Below, piece after piece: positions 35,135 to 44,486 of a stretch of 64,000 nt of DNA (position 1 is the stretch's first letter; each line of letters starts with the position of its first letter). Source of the stretch: Tepidibacter aestuarii (GTDB taxonomy: Bacteria > Bacillota > Clostridia > Peptostreptococcales > Peptostreptococcaceae). The position numbers were made by a program, and so were the translations under genes. The DNA lies in contig NZ_OW235315.1 of the NCBI RefSeq assembly GCF_934924865.1, positions 2,046,001 through 2,110,000 on the forward strand. Direction: 5' to 3'. The notes beneath the pieces are model-generated. The model ran no database searches and was not told where the DNA came from. It worked only from the letters and a program-made list of their open reading frames with translations.

Positions 35135-36458
35135 CTAACATCACTCCCATTAAATCATATTCTAAAGCATCATTTATTTTTACATTTACAAATTGCCCTA
35201 TATCTAATTTTTTATCTGTATTTACATATACAACGCCGTCTATTTCATAAGCGTCTTGGTATGTTCTTCCTATATATACGTTGTCTTCTAATTTTTCTTC
35301 TATTAAGACTTCATACATATCCCCTATCTTAGATTGGTTATTGTCAAGAGATACTTCTTGCTGAACAAGCATCAATTCATCTCTTCTAGTATATTTTATT
35401 TCTTCGTCTATTTGATTTTCTAGCTTAGCTGCACCAGTTCCTTCTTCTTGAGAATAAGCAAATACTCCAAGTCTATCGAATTTAACTTCTTTTACAAACT
35501 CTTTTAATTCTTCAAACTCTTCTTCTGTTTCTGAAGGAAATCCTACTATTATAGATGTTCTAATACAAGCATTTGGTATTTCTTTTCTTATAAGTTCTAT
35601 CTTACTTTTTATCTCTTCTTTAGTAGTTCTTCTATTCATAAGCTTTAATATTCTATTATTACAGTGTTGTATTGGCATATCAAAATAAGCACATATTTTT
35701 TCGTTTTCTTTTATGACCTTTATTGTTTCCTCATTTAATTCTTCTGGATATGAATACATAACTCTTATCCATTTAAGTTCATCAATTTTTGCAAGTTCTT
35801 GAAGTAAGTAAGCAAGTTTTTTCTCTTTGTATATATCAATTCCATATCTTGTTGTATCCTGAGCTATTACTACTAGTTCTTTAGCTCCATTTTTTGCAAG
35901 TTCTTTTGCTTCTCTTAGTATATTTTCTACTTCTCTGCTTCTATATTTTCCTCTTAATTTAGGTATTATACAGTAAGTACAGTGATTGTCACATCCTTCA
36001 GCTATTTTTAAATAAGCCATATAAGACGGAGTTGTAGTATATCTTGGTAGTGTTTCATCATATACAAAATCAATTTCATCAAGTTCAACTATATTTTTTT
36101 CTTCAGACAATCTCTTTATTATTTCAGCTATTTTAGAATAACTTGCTGTACCAACTATAGCATCTATTTCTTCTATTTCGTTTTTCATTTCTTCGCTATA
36201 TCTTTGTGCTAGGCAACCAGACATTATAAGTATTTTTAAATTTCCTGTTTTTTTATACTCTGCAAGTTCTAATATTGTATTTATAGACTCTTCTTTTGCC
36301 GACTCAATAAACCCGCAAGTGTTTACTATTATTACATCTGCTTGTTCAAAATTACTTGTAAGTCTATATCCATTATTTTTAAGTATCCCTAACATAACCT
36401 CAGCATCTACTAAATTTTTAGAACATCCTAATGATTCTAATGCTATTTTTAAACTCAT
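35118..36458 (-). CDS. rimO: Ribosomal protein S12 methylthiotransferase RimO
   Basis: RimO is a radical SAM enzyme that adds a methylthio group to an aspartate of ribosomal protein S12. The 446-residue protein has the N-terminal UPF0004 domain with ESLGCSKNLVDAE, VNTCGFI and MSGCLAQRY supplying one cluster, the radical SAM motif EGCDNHCTYCIIP and a C-terminal TRAM domain. It begins one base after mnmH stops. Confidence 0.96.
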   Translation of the reverse strand: MSLKIALESLGCSKNLVDAEVMLGILKNNGYRLTSNFEQADVIIVNTCGFIESAKEESINTILELAEYKKTGNLKILIMSGCLAQRYSEEMKNEIEEIDAIVGTASYSKIAEIIKRLSEEKNIVELDEIDFVYDETLPRYTTTPSYMAYLKIAEGCDNHCTYCIIPKLRGKYRSREVENILREAKELAKNGAKELVVIAQDTTRYGIDIYKEKKLAYLLQELAKIDELKWIRVMYSYPEELNEETIKVIKENEKICAYFDMPIQHCNNRILKLMNRRTTKEEIKSKIELIRKEIPNACIRTSIIVGFPSETEEEFEELKEFVKEVKFDRLGVFAYSQEEGTGAAKLENQIDEEIKYTRRDELMLVQQEVSLDNNQSKIGDMYEVLIEEKLEDNVYIGRTYQDAYEIDGVVYVNTDKKLDIGQFVNVKINDALEYDLMGVMLDEPSK

Positions 36459-37514
36459 TTATTTTAAGCTCCCTTCATGTAACTGTCTATGTATGTCTAT
36501 TAAATTATCCATGGCTTTTTCAAATTCATTACAATCTATAACATAATCATATTTAAATTTATCAATAGAATATTTATATAAAGGATCATAATAATTTATT
36601 ATAAGCTCTTTTGCTATTTCATCGTATTGTTTTAAATTGAGCTTTTCAATTAAGTAATTTGTTTTTTCGCTTCCTAATCTTTTTCTAAGCTTTTCTATTG
36701 ACTCTAGGATTTTATCATCATCTTTTGAGCTTAAACTCACATATTGATTTACTAATCTCTTAATTCTGTTTTCTGTACTATCTTCAACAAGTATATGGTA
36801 TCCCTTTTCTATAGTCATGTTATATATATTTTCTGGCAACATCACATATCCAACTCTTCTACTTTCACTTTCTGTAAATATGTACTTAGAGTTTGAATTT
36901 CTTATATATTCAAATAGTAAAGTTTCAAACATTTTTTGGCTAGGTGGTTTTTCCTGAAAGCCCAAATAACCAAATACAGACCCACAATTTTGAGCAAATC
37001 CCTCTAGGTCCAAACTGCTAATATTTTTTTTTGTTAAGTATTTAAGAGCATCTGTTTTTCCAACACCCGTTAATCCATGCAGTACTATAAATTCATAATT
37101 TTCATCTGCATTTTCTAAAAAATCTATAACATAGTTTCTATAACTTTTATACCCTCCATCTAGCTTATACATGCTAATACCTAGTCCTGAGTAAAAGTTA
37201 ACCAAAAGAGAACTCCTCATTCCTCCTCTTGCGCAATATACTATTAAATTATCATACTCACTTGATAGTTTCTTTAATTTTATGTAAATATCCTTTAATT
37301 TATCAGCTATTAATTCTAAACCTTTTTCTATAGCTTTTTCTTTGCCTTCTTGTTTATATAATGTACCTACTATTTTTCTTTGTTCATCATTTAAAATAGG
37401 TATATTAATCGAATTTTTAATTCTATCCTCTTCATACTCTGATTCAGACCTTACATCTACAAATATACTGTTTTTTAACTCTAAGGAATCTTCAATCTCT
37501 ATAATATTACTCAA
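36459..37514 (-). CDS. mnmH: tRNA 2-selenouridine synthase
   Basis: MnmH (SelU, YbbB) replaces the sulphur of tRNA 2-thiouridine with selenium using selenophosphate. An N-terminal rhodanese domain carries the catalytic Cys in IVYCARGGMRSS; a C-terminal P-loop domain carries GLTGVGKTDALKYL. I favour the TTG at 37514 (GGGTGA upstream, two bases after the ftsK stop), giving 351 residues; an ATG at 37538 would overlap ftsK. Presence of the gene implies that the cell makes selenophosphate (SelD). Confidence 0.93.
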   Translation of the reverse strand: MSNIIEIEDSLELKNSIFVDVRSESEYEEDRIKNSINIPILNDEQRKIVGTLYKQEGKEKAIEKGLELIADKLKDIYIKLKKLSSEYDNLIVYCARGGMRSSLLVNFYSGLGISMYKLDGGYKSYRNYVIDFLENADENYEFIVLHGLTGVGKTDALKYLTKKNISSLDLEGFAQNCGSVFGYLGFQEKPPSQKMFETLLFEYIRNSNSKYIFTESESRRVGYVMLPENIYNMTIEKGYHILVEDSTENRIKRLVNQYVSLSSKDDDKILESIEKLRKRLGSEKTNYLIEKLNLKQYDEIAKELIINYYDPLYKYSIDKFKYDYVIDCNEFEKAMDNLIDIHRQLHEGSLK

Positions 37515-37515
37515 A

Positions 37516-39834
37516 TTATTCACCCACTGTACTTTCAAATTCTTCTTTAGTAACTAAAACTTTTCTTGGTTTACTTCCCTCACTTGGACCTATTAATCCT
37601 CTTTCCTCCATTTGATCAATAAGTCTTGCTGCTCTATTATATCCTATTCTAAATTTTCTTTGAAGCATAGAAGCTGAAGCTTGATTACTATTTAATACAA
37701 GTTCTATAGCATCACTCAATAAATCATCGACATCAGATGATTCTATGCTTATTCCTTTATTTATATCTTCTATTATATCTTCTGTATATGTAACCTCTTC
37801 TACTTGACTTTTAACAAAAGTAACCACTTCTTCCACTTCATTATCAGATATGAAAGCTCCTTGAAGTCTTACAGGCTTAGCAGATCCAACGGGATAAAAT
37901 AACATATCTCCTTTTCCTAAGAGTTTTTCTGCTCCACCCATATCTAGTATTGTTCTTGAATCTGCCTGAGAAGATACAGCAAATGCAATCCTTGATGGTA
38001 TATTAGCTTTGATAACCCCTGTTATTACGTCTACAGAAGGTCTTTGTGTAGCTACTATAAGATGCATTCCTGCTGCCCTTGCCATCTGTGCTAATCTACA
38101 TATAGCATCCTCAACATCATTCGGACTTACCATCATTAAATCTGCAAGTTCATCTATTATTATTACTATTTTAGGCAATTTTTCTTCTATCTTGTTATTG
38201 TATCCAGTTATATCCCTTACTGAATTTTCTGCAAACAATTTATATCTTCTATTCATCTCGCTTACTGCCCAACTAAGAGCAGATGCTGCTTTTTTAGGGT
38301 CTGTCACAACAGGTATAAGTAAATGTGGTATACCATTATAATTTGTAAGCTCTACAACTTTTGGATCTATCATTAAAAACTTAACTTCATCTGGCTTTGC
38401 TTTATACAGTATACTATTTATAAGTGTATTAACGCAAACACTTTTACCAGATCCAGTTGCACCCGCTATAAGTAGATGAGGCATTTTTGATATGTCAGTA
38501 ATTATAGGCATTCCTGATATATCCTTACCTAATGAAAATGATAATTTTGATTCATTAGTTGTAAATTCTTTAGATTCTATAACCTCTCTTAGTGTTACAA
38601 TTTGTACTTGTTCATTTGGAACTTCTATCCCAACAGCGGCTTTTCCTGGTATAGGAGCCTCTATTCTTATACTCTTTGCAGCTAAACTTAAAGCAATATC
38701 ATCAACTAGTCCTACAATTTTACTAACCTTTACTCCAGCTTTTGGTTGAATTTCATATCTAGTTATAGTTGGTCCTTTAGTAACTTGATTTATATTTGCT
38801 TCTACACCAAAATCTTTTAGTGTCTGTTCTAATACTTTAGCATTTTTTAGTATTTGTTTTTTATCTTTTAAATCAACATTATTGGCAGACTCTTTTAATA
38901 ACTCTATATTAGGTATCTTATAATCAGAGAAATTTTCTACTTCAGAATTTGTTACTATTTTTATTTCTTTTTCTTTATCATCATCTTGTTTTTTATCTAT
39001 ATTTTGTTTTTCATCTATATTTTTTCCATTAGGCTTTTGTACATTATTATCTTCTAAGCTTAATTTGTTGTATTCTTCGTTTTTTACATTGTCTACTTCA
39101 TTTTCAGTTTTAGATTCTTGATCAAAGTTTATTATTTTTATAGGCTTTTCTTTTGGACTTTCTTCGCAAGAATCTTTTTCATTGTTAATTTTAATTTTCT
39201 TTTTAGGTTTATTGTTTTGTTTTCTTTCAACTGTTACAAAACCAACAACAAAATTTTTAAAAGAAGTAAAACTATCTATTAGTAAACTATTTAATCTTTC
39301 TAAAGCATCTTGTATTGATATGTTAAAAGCAAATAAAATAATAACAATTAAAGCAAAACTACTCACTATATATGAACCTTTAACTCCAAATAATTTAATA
39401 AAATAATATGCTATTATAGTACTAAATATCCCACTGCCGTTCCCCTCTATAGATATAGAAAATATTATTTTTAAATTCTGAGGTATAAACGGACTATCTA
39501 TTGGTATAAAATCCTTTTTCATAAGTCCATAAATTAAAACCATTATAAATATTAAAGGATAATACAATTTATAGTTTTTTACATTTTTAATTTTGTCACT
39601 GTTTATTAGATTGATTACTCCTATTAAAATTATAATATACGGTACTATTATCGATAACTTTGAGAAAAATCCCAAAAACATTACCTTAATGAAATACCCT
39701 ACTTTTCCCATCGAATTAGTCTTTAAGCTATATAAAAGGAATAATCCTAAAAATATCAAGCTAAGGTCTCTAAGCTCTTGCATAAACTTATTGTCTAACT
39801 TGTTTTTAGCTTGTTTTTTCTTTCTTTTTCCCAT
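37516..39834 (-). CDS. ftsK: DNA translocase FtsK/SpoIIIE
   Basis: The 772-residue ATP-driven DNA pump moves chromosomes across the division or sporulation septum. Four N-terminal membrane helices (about 20-180), an acidic low-complexity linker (about 230-330), Walker [12 protein letters not shown], Walker [13 protein letters not shown] and a C-terminal winged gamma domain ([20 protein letters not shown]) are visible. The ATG at 39834 has GGGGTGATG upstream; the longer frame adds 30 unlikely residues. Confidence 0.96.
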   Translation of the reverse strand: MGKRKKKQAKNKLDNKFMQELRDLSLIFLGLFLLYSLKTNSMGKVGYFIKVMFLGFFSKLSIIVPYIIILIGVINLINSDKIKNVKNYKLYYPLIFIMVLIYGLMKKDFIPIDSPFIPQNLKIIFSISIEGNGSGIFSTIIAYYFIKLFGVKGSYIVSSFALIVIILFAFNISIQDALERLNSLLIDSFTSFKNFVVGFVTVERKQNNKPKKKIKINNEKDSCEESPKEKPIKIINFDQESKTENEVDNVKNEEYNKLSLEDNNVQKPNGKNIDEKQNIDKKQDDDKEKEIKIVTNSEVENFSDYKIPNIELLKESANNVDLKDKKQILKNAKVLEQTLKDFGVEANINQVTKGPTITRYEIQPKAGVKVSKIVGLVDDIALSLAAKSIRIEAPIPGKAAVGIEVPNEQVQIVTLREVIESKEFTTNESKLSFSLGKDISGMPIITDISKMPHLLIAGATGSGKSVCVNTLINSILYKAKPDEVKFLMIDPKVVELTNYNGIPHLLIPVVTDPKKAASALSWAVSEMNRRYKLFAENSVRDITGYNNKIEEKLPKIVIIIDELADLMMVSPNDVEDAICRLAQMARAAGMHLIVATQRPSVDVITGVIKANIPSRIAFAVSSQADSRTILDMGGAEKLLGKGDMLFYPVGSAKPVRLQGAFISDNEVEEVVTFVKSQVEEVTYTEDIIEDINKGISIESSDVDDLLSDAIELVLNSNQASASMLQRKFRIGYNRAARLIDQMEERGLIGPSEGSKPRKVLVTKEEFESTVGE

Positions 39835-39902
39835 AAGCATCACCCCATTAAAATATATAATACATAGATTATGTACATAAATTGTGTATATTATTACATT
39901 AA

Positions 39903-39936
39903 TAAAAGTGCTAATGCGTTTCACACTAACACTTTT
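39903..39936 (-). terminator. Terminator of tepA, minus-strand specific
   Basis: AAAAGTGTTAGTG pairs with CATTAGCACTTTT on the minus-strand RNA through two G-U pairs; the same positions would be mismatched on the plus strand. It lies 20 bp after the tepA stop. Confidence 0.75.
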
Positions 39937-39955
39937 ATCTTATAATTATAACATA

Positions 39956-40669
39956 TTATTTATTTTCCTGCGAATTTTCGTCTGATTTTTCATCTGAAAT
40001 TAAATTTTTCAAATGCTGTATAGCTTCTTTTAATCCTCCCACTTCATTTATTAAATCGTATTCTACCGCTTCTTTTCCTATTAGTACACTTCCTACATCA
40101 TTTACAAGTTCATCTCTTGAGTTCATTAATTTATTTAGATTTTCTTTATCTATATCTGACGTTCTAGTTATAAAATCTGTAATCCTTTGCTGCATTTTTC
40201 TAAAATATTCAAAAGTCTCACTTACCCCTATTACAAGCCCATTCATTCTTATAGGATGAATTGTCATGGTTGCAGTTGGAGCTATAAAAGAATAGTCTCC
40301 TGATGTGGCAAGAGGCACTCCGATACTATGACTTCCTCCTAATACAAGTGTAACCGTATGTTTAGATAAGCTATTTATAAGTTCTGATATAGCAAGCCCT
40401 GCTTCTACATCTCCTCCTACAGTATTTAATATTACGAGTACTCCTTTTATATTAGGATTTTCTTCGATTGCGTATAATTGTGGAATTATATGCTCATATT
40501 TAGTTGTTTTTTTCTGAGGAGCAGACATCATATGTCCCTCTATTTCACCAATTATAGTTATACACTGTATTTCTTTATTATCAAGCCCTAAATTAGGAGT
40601 TCCTAACTGTTTTATATCTTCTATCATTTCCTTATTCTTAGACTCATCTTTATTTTTTTTATTTTCCAT
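39956..40669 (-). CDS. tepA: ClpP-fold serine protease of the TepA type
   Basis: The 237-residue ClpP-class protein, called TepA or YmfB in Bacillus-like genomes, is an uncharacterised or weakly characterised protease near ftsK. It shows the oxyanion-type GGDVEAGL, the active Ser in LGGSHSIG and the His in MTIHPIR. A charged N-terminal ~30-residue extension lacks a signal peptide, so it is cytoplasmic. It is transcribed alone. Confidence 0.9.
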   Translation of the reverse strand: MENKKNKDESKNKEMIEDIKQLGTPNLGLDNKEIQCITIIGEIEGHMMSAPQKKTTKYEHIIPQLYAIEENPNIKGVLVILNTVGGDVEAGLAISELINSLSKHTVTLVLGGSHSIGVPLATSGDYSFIAPTATMTIHPIRMNGLVIGVSETFEYFRKMQQRITDFITRTSDIDKENLNKLMNSRDELVNDVGSVLIGKEAVEYDLINEVGGLKEAIQHLKNLISDEKSDENSQENK

Positions 40670-40752
40670 AATTTCCTCCTATTATTGTAATTGCATTAAC
40701 AAACAATTTACTTTCATCTTATTTTGCCCAATATATAGGAAATTAAGCAAAA

Positions 40753-40784
40753 AAATAAGCTACTATTTAAATAGCAACTTATTT
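40753..40784 (-). terminator. Terminator downstream of dapG
   Basis: AAATAAGTTGCTATTT pairs with AAATAGTAGCTTATTT on the minus-strand RNA (two G-U pairs) and is followed by a T-run. It lies about 80 bp after dapG, beyond a repeat copy. Confidence 0.75.
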
Positions 40785-40807
40785 ATACTTTAATTATAGA
40801 ATTTTTA

Positions 40808-40867
40808 AAGCTCAACTAAAAATTTAGTTGCAGTCAAAACTCCATCTAAATCTAAGTTTCGCTTTAT
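40808..40867 (-). repeat. Dispersed structured repeat, copy 3 (5' half)
   Basis: On the minus strand ATAAAGCGAAACTTAG, ATTTAGATGGAGTTTTGA and CTAAATTTTTAGTTG follow the family's 5' half. The stem reads ATTTAG/CTAAAT where other copies have ATTCAG/CTGAAT, a compensatory change. The TAA in AAATAAAGCG is the dapG stop codon. Confidence 0.8.
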
Positions 40868-42078
40868 TTTGATAGGTTAAATTCTCTATGAAGAGCATTA
40901 ACGGCTTTTATCAAATCTTTTTTCTTTATTAGGCAAGATATAGTCATACGAGAATCTGATGTTTGAAGTATTTCTATTTTTTCTTGAGATAATACCCTAA
41001 CTATTCTAACCATGACTCCTGGTATACCATTGATTCTGCTACCTATTAAAGTGACTTTTGAGCAATCTTCTACTATTTCGTAATTTATACTGTATTTATC
41101 AAGCAATTTTTCAAGACACTTTGATTTTTCTTCATCAATAGTAAATGCCTTTTCTTTTACAAAGAAATTTATCATATCTATACTTATATCATTTTGTTCC
41201 ATATCACTTAATACATCTGTGAATATAGTTTCTTCACAATCCATAATTTTAACCTGCACTATACCGTTTGCATTAGCTATGCCTGTCATTAAATCTTTGT
41301 TATTATTCATATATGTGTCTATTTCTTTTGATAAATATGAACCTATACTGGTTCCATTTCCTGGATTTAAAGTATTCTTAATTTTCAAAATAATATTATT
41401 ATTCTTAGCTATTTCAACTGCTCTTGGGTGAATGACCTTAGCCCCTTTTTCAGCCATTTGGAATACTTCTTCATAGTTTATACACTCTATAACCTTAGCA
41501 TTTGGTTCTATTCTAGGATCAGCAGTCATTATTCCATCTACATCTGTATAAATTTCAACAACTCTCGCATTTAGCCCTGCTCCAACAATTACAGCAGATG
41601 TATCACTTCCTCCTCTTCCAAGTGTTGTGACCTCTCCATTTTCTGTTACTCCTTGGAATCCAGTTACTACTACTACATTGTCTTTTTCTAGTTCTTCTTT
41701 TATTCTATTCGGATTCACATCAACAACTGATGAGTCTCCGTATTTTCCATTAGTAATAATTCCAGCTTGAGCACCTGTTAATAATACAGAGTTGATTTTT
41801 TTACTTTTTAGTATATTAACAAGTATAGTACCAGATATTATCTCACCGCAAGACATTATAAGATCAAGTTCTCTCTTTGATACATCTTCATTAACTTCTT
41901 TACAAAGTTGTATCAGAGTATCTGTTGCGTATGGAGCGCCTTTTCTTCCCATTGCAGAGACTACAATAACTAAGTCATGTCCATCATCTTTGTATTTTTT
42001 TATTATTTCGCATACCTTATTCATTTTTTCATACGATTCTACTGATGTTCCTCCAAATTTTTGAACTAATATACTCAT
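40864..42078 (-). CDS. dapG: Aspartate kinase
   Basis: It phosphorylates aspartate, the first step toward lysine, diaminopimelate, threonine and methionine. The 404-residue protein begins VQKFGGTSVESYEKM, has the catalytic FLGRGGSDTSA-like motif TLGRGGSDTSAV and two C-terminal ACT domains that bind lysine or another feedback effector. It sits upstream of the ClpP-like gene and downstream of ymxH, as in other Firmicutes. Its stop codon is provided by the repeat element's first bases. Confidence 0.95.
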   Translation of the reverse strand: MSILVQKFGGTSVESYEKMNKVCEIIKKYKDDGHDLVIVVSAMGRKGAPYATDTLIQLCKEVNEDVSKRELDLIMSCGEIISGTILVNILKSKKINSVLLTGAQAGIITNGKYGDSSVVDVNPNRIKEELEKDNVVVVTGFQGVTENGEVTTLGRGGSDTSAVIVGAGLNARVVEIYTDVDGIMTADPRIEPNAKVIECINYEEVFQMAEKGAKVIHPRAVEIAKNNNIILKIKNTLNPGNGTSIGSYLSKEIDTYMNNNKDLMTGIANANGIVQVKIMDCEETIFTDVLSDMEQNDISIDMINFFVKEKAFTIDEEKSKCLEKLLDKYSINYEIVEDCSKVTLIGSRINGIPGVMVRIVRVLSQEKIEILQTSDSRMTISCLIKKKDLIKAVNALHREFNLSK

Positions 42079-42095
42079 AGTCTAGCCCTCCAACG

Positions 42096-42341
42096 TTATA
42101 TATTGCCTTCATATTCAATTATGATCATATCATTACCTATTTTTTTTACATTTTTCCATGGAACCTCTAAGGTAGATTTATCTCTTCTAAATGAAAAGAA
42201 GCTTCTATCTCTTGGTATAACCAAAGCCATAATTTTTCCTGTTCCTTCATCAACTACTAAGTCTGATTCAGCTATAATTCCCAGCCTCTCCCCTGTTGTC
42301 AGATTAACAATCTCTTTGCCAGCAATAGAAGATAATTTCAT
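42096..42341 (-). CDS. ymxH: YlmC/YmxH-family PRC-barrel sporulation protein
   Basis: The 81-residue protein has one PRC-barrel domain (MKLSSIAGKEIVNLTTGERLG, then VPWKNVKKIGNDMIIIEYEG). Members are small, widespread in spore formers and of uncertain role. It lies 11 bp after the M16 peptidase gene in transcription order and just before dapG. Confidence 0.9.
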   Translation of the reverse strand: MKLSSIAGKEIVNLTTGERLGIIAESDLVVDEGTGKIMALVIPRDRSFFSFRRDKSTLEVPWKNVKKIGNDMIIIEYEGNI

Positions 42342-42352
42342 ACTACTCCCCC

Positions 42353-43594
42353 CTAAAAACTTAAATTTTCACTGTTCTTACCAACTACAGAAATGGCTAT
42401 TTTATCTATGTCAAAAATCTCTTTTATTATATTATCTATTTCACCATCTGCTACATTGTTTATTTTATTTATTATATCTTTTGGGTTATTTATCTTATTT
42501 AGTAAAATTTGTGACTTACCCATAGACATCATTCTGCTGCTGGTACTTTCAAGACTTAATATATAATTTCCCTTTAATTGCTCCTTTGATCTTTTTATCT
42601 CTTCTTTTGTAAGACTGTTTTGTCTAATCGATTTTATTTCATTAACAATAGAATTGTACACTTTATATATATTTTTTTCACTCATACTCGAAGCTATATT
42701 AAATACACCTAACCCCTTGTTCATAGTTAAATATGAGTAAATAGAATACACTGTTCCCTGTTCTTCTCTTATATTTTGAAATAATCTAGAGCTCATACTA
42801 GATCCAAATATATTGTTTACAATTGATAAAGCATATATATCTTCACTTTCAAGTCCTATACCTTCAAGTCCCATGCATAAGTTCATTTGTTCTATATCTT
42901 TATTTTTAGTTGTAATTCCTAAATTAAAATTACAATTATTAATATTTATGTTTTTATCTTTTTTATTATTCCAGCCTTTAAATTTTCGTTGTATAATTTC
43001 AACCATTTTATCAAAGTCAAAGTTACCAGATATAGATATTACACAATTGCTAGGAACATAGTAGTTATTAAAAAATTCTATCATATCTTCTCTTTTTATT
43101 TTTTGTAAAGAAGTTCTTGTTCCTAATATATTTCTTCCAATTCCTTGGTTTTTATAAATCATTTCAAATAACATGTCATGAGCTAAATCTTCTGGTGAAT
43201 CCTCATACATACTTATTTCTTCAAGTACAACACTTTTTTCTTTTGATATATCTTGATCTAAAAACAGAGGATTTAATATCATATCCGACAATATATTTAT
43301 TCCAGACTCTATATGTTCATCAAGCATTTTTACATAATAGCAAGTTGTTTCTTTACTAGTAAAAGCATTTATCTGTCCACCTAGACTATCTACTTCCTGA
43401 GCTATTTTTTTTGCAGTTCTATTCTTAGTTCCTTTAAATAACATATGCTCTATAAAGTGAGACATTCCATTTGTATGTTCATCTTCATACCTACTTCCAG
43501 CACCTATCCAAATTCCAAAACTTACAGAGTTTACGTGATTTATTTCTTCACCTACTATAACTAAACCATTATCTAGAGTACATTTCTTAGACAC
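42353..43594 (-). CDS. M16-family zinc peptidase
   Basis: The 413-residue protein is a pitrilysin-type metallopeptidase with the inverted zinc motif HFIEH in MSHFIEHMLFKGT and a downstream Glu in SVVLEEISMYEDSPED. It corresponds to the YmxG/MlpA proteins near pnp in Firmicutes. It lacks a signal peptide, so it is cytoplasmic or exported in an unusual way. Exact substrates are unknown. Confidence 0.94.
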   Translation of the reverse strand: MSKKCTLDNGLVIVGEEINHVNSVSFGIWIGAGSRYEDEHTNGMSHFIEHMLFKGTKNRTAKKIAQEVDSLGGQINAFTSKETTCYYVKMLDEHIESGINILSDMILNPLFLDQDISKEKSVVLEEISMYEDSPEDLAHDMLFEMIYKNQGIGRNILGTRTSLQKIKREDMIEFFNNYYVPSNCVISISGNFDFDKMVEIIQRKFKGWNNKKDKNININNCNFNLGITTKNKDIEQMNLCMGLEGIGLESEDIYALSIVNNIFGSSMSSRLFQNIREEQGTVYSIYSYLTMNKGLGVFNIASSMSEKNIYKVYNSIVNEIKSIRQNSLTKEEIKRSKEQLKGNYILSLESTSSRMMSMGKSQILLNKINNPKDIINKINNVADGEIDNIIKEIFDIDKIAISVVGKNSENLSF

Positions 43595-43650
43595 TTTCTA
43601 GCCTCCCAACCTTTAAAGTTATACATCTAATTATAGTTTACATTATATAT

Positions 43651-44364
43651 TTATTCAACATCAAATACATCGCTAAGGCTTCCCACCTCATATCCATTGT
43701 TTCTTATAGTTTCTATTATAGATTTTAAAGCTTGTGATGTAGCTTTTGTTGGGTGCATTAATATAATACCAGATTCCTCCATGTTTTTTGATTTTATTCT
43801 CTGTACTATTTTTTCAGGATTGTCTTTATACTTCCAATCTATAGTGTCTATTGTCCATTTTATAGGTATATAATTTAAATCCACTGCTGCTTTTACAGTA
43901 CTTTCATTATAATATCCAGATGGAGGTTCAAAAAATTTAGTATCCTCTTTTATTATATTGTCTATTATCTTTTTTGATTTTTCTATTTCTTCGTAATTTG
44001 ATTTATAGTCAAGTTTACTATAATCGATATGTTTATATCCATGATTTCCAATTTCATGACCATCTTCCTTTATTTTCATCAGTAGGTCTGGATATTTATC
44101 TGCCCACCTACCTGTAACCATAAAAGTTATTTTAATATTTTCTTCTTTAAGAGTTTGGAGTATACCCTCTATGTATTCATTTCCCCAATCCACATTACAG
44201 GTTATAGCTACATGGTTTGAGTTTTCTTTATTCCCTTTATAGAATGGTTCTTGCTTATTATTAAAGCATGTTACACTATAGTTAGTTATAAGACTCATCA
44301 TTCCAATAGCTAATATAAGTAACACCGCTCTAATTAATTTTTTCTTTTTAATTATAACTATCAT
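43651..44364 (-). CDS. Membrane-anchored polysaccharide deacetylase
   Basis: A 237-residue NodB-fold enzyme with an N-terminal signal anchor (LIRAVLLILAIGMMSLIT). NodB motif 1 reads TCNVDWGNE (Asp kept, TFDDG changed), motif 2 reads GNHGYKHIDYS (both His kept) and motif 3 reads EPPSGYYN. It is related to the Bacillus YlxY/PdaB proteins encoded next to pnp, which act in spores on peptidoglycan. The altered motif 1 leaves activity uncertain. Confidence 0.9.
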   Translation of the reverse strand: MIVIIKKKKLIRAVLLILAIGMMSLITNYSVTCFNNKQEPFYKGNKENSNHVAITCNVDWGNEYIEGILQTLKEENIKITFMVTGRWADKYPDLLMKIKEDGHEIGNHGYKHIDYSKLDYKSNYEEIEKSKKIIDNIIKEDTKFFEPPSGYYNESTVKAAVDLNYIPIKWTIDTIDWKYKDNPEKIVQRIKSKNMEESGIILMHPTKATSQALKSIIETIRNNGYEVGSLSDVFDVE

Positions 44365-44459
44365 AAATCCATCTCCTTTTAATTTATCTTGAGGGTTTTA
44401 AATTTTAATACCTCGTCCAATATATATCTATTATTAAATTCATGGATTTATGCAAAAAA

Positions 44460-44486
44460 AAATAAGCACTTTATAAAGCGCTTATT
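44460..44486 (-). terminator. Terminator overlapping the pnp stop codon
   Basis: AAATAAGCGCTTTA pairs with TAAAGTGCTTATTT on the minus strand and is followed by a T-run. The pnp TAA is part of the stem. Confidence 0.8.

Noticed and set aside
37516..39924. Longer ftsK start at 39924
   Set aside because: The extra 30 residues are hydrophobic and unlike the family; ATG 39834 has a good ribosome-binding site.
42079..42095. Lysine riboswitch for dapG
   Set aside because: The space before dapG is only 17 bp, too short for the element; the gene is co-transcribed with ymxH.
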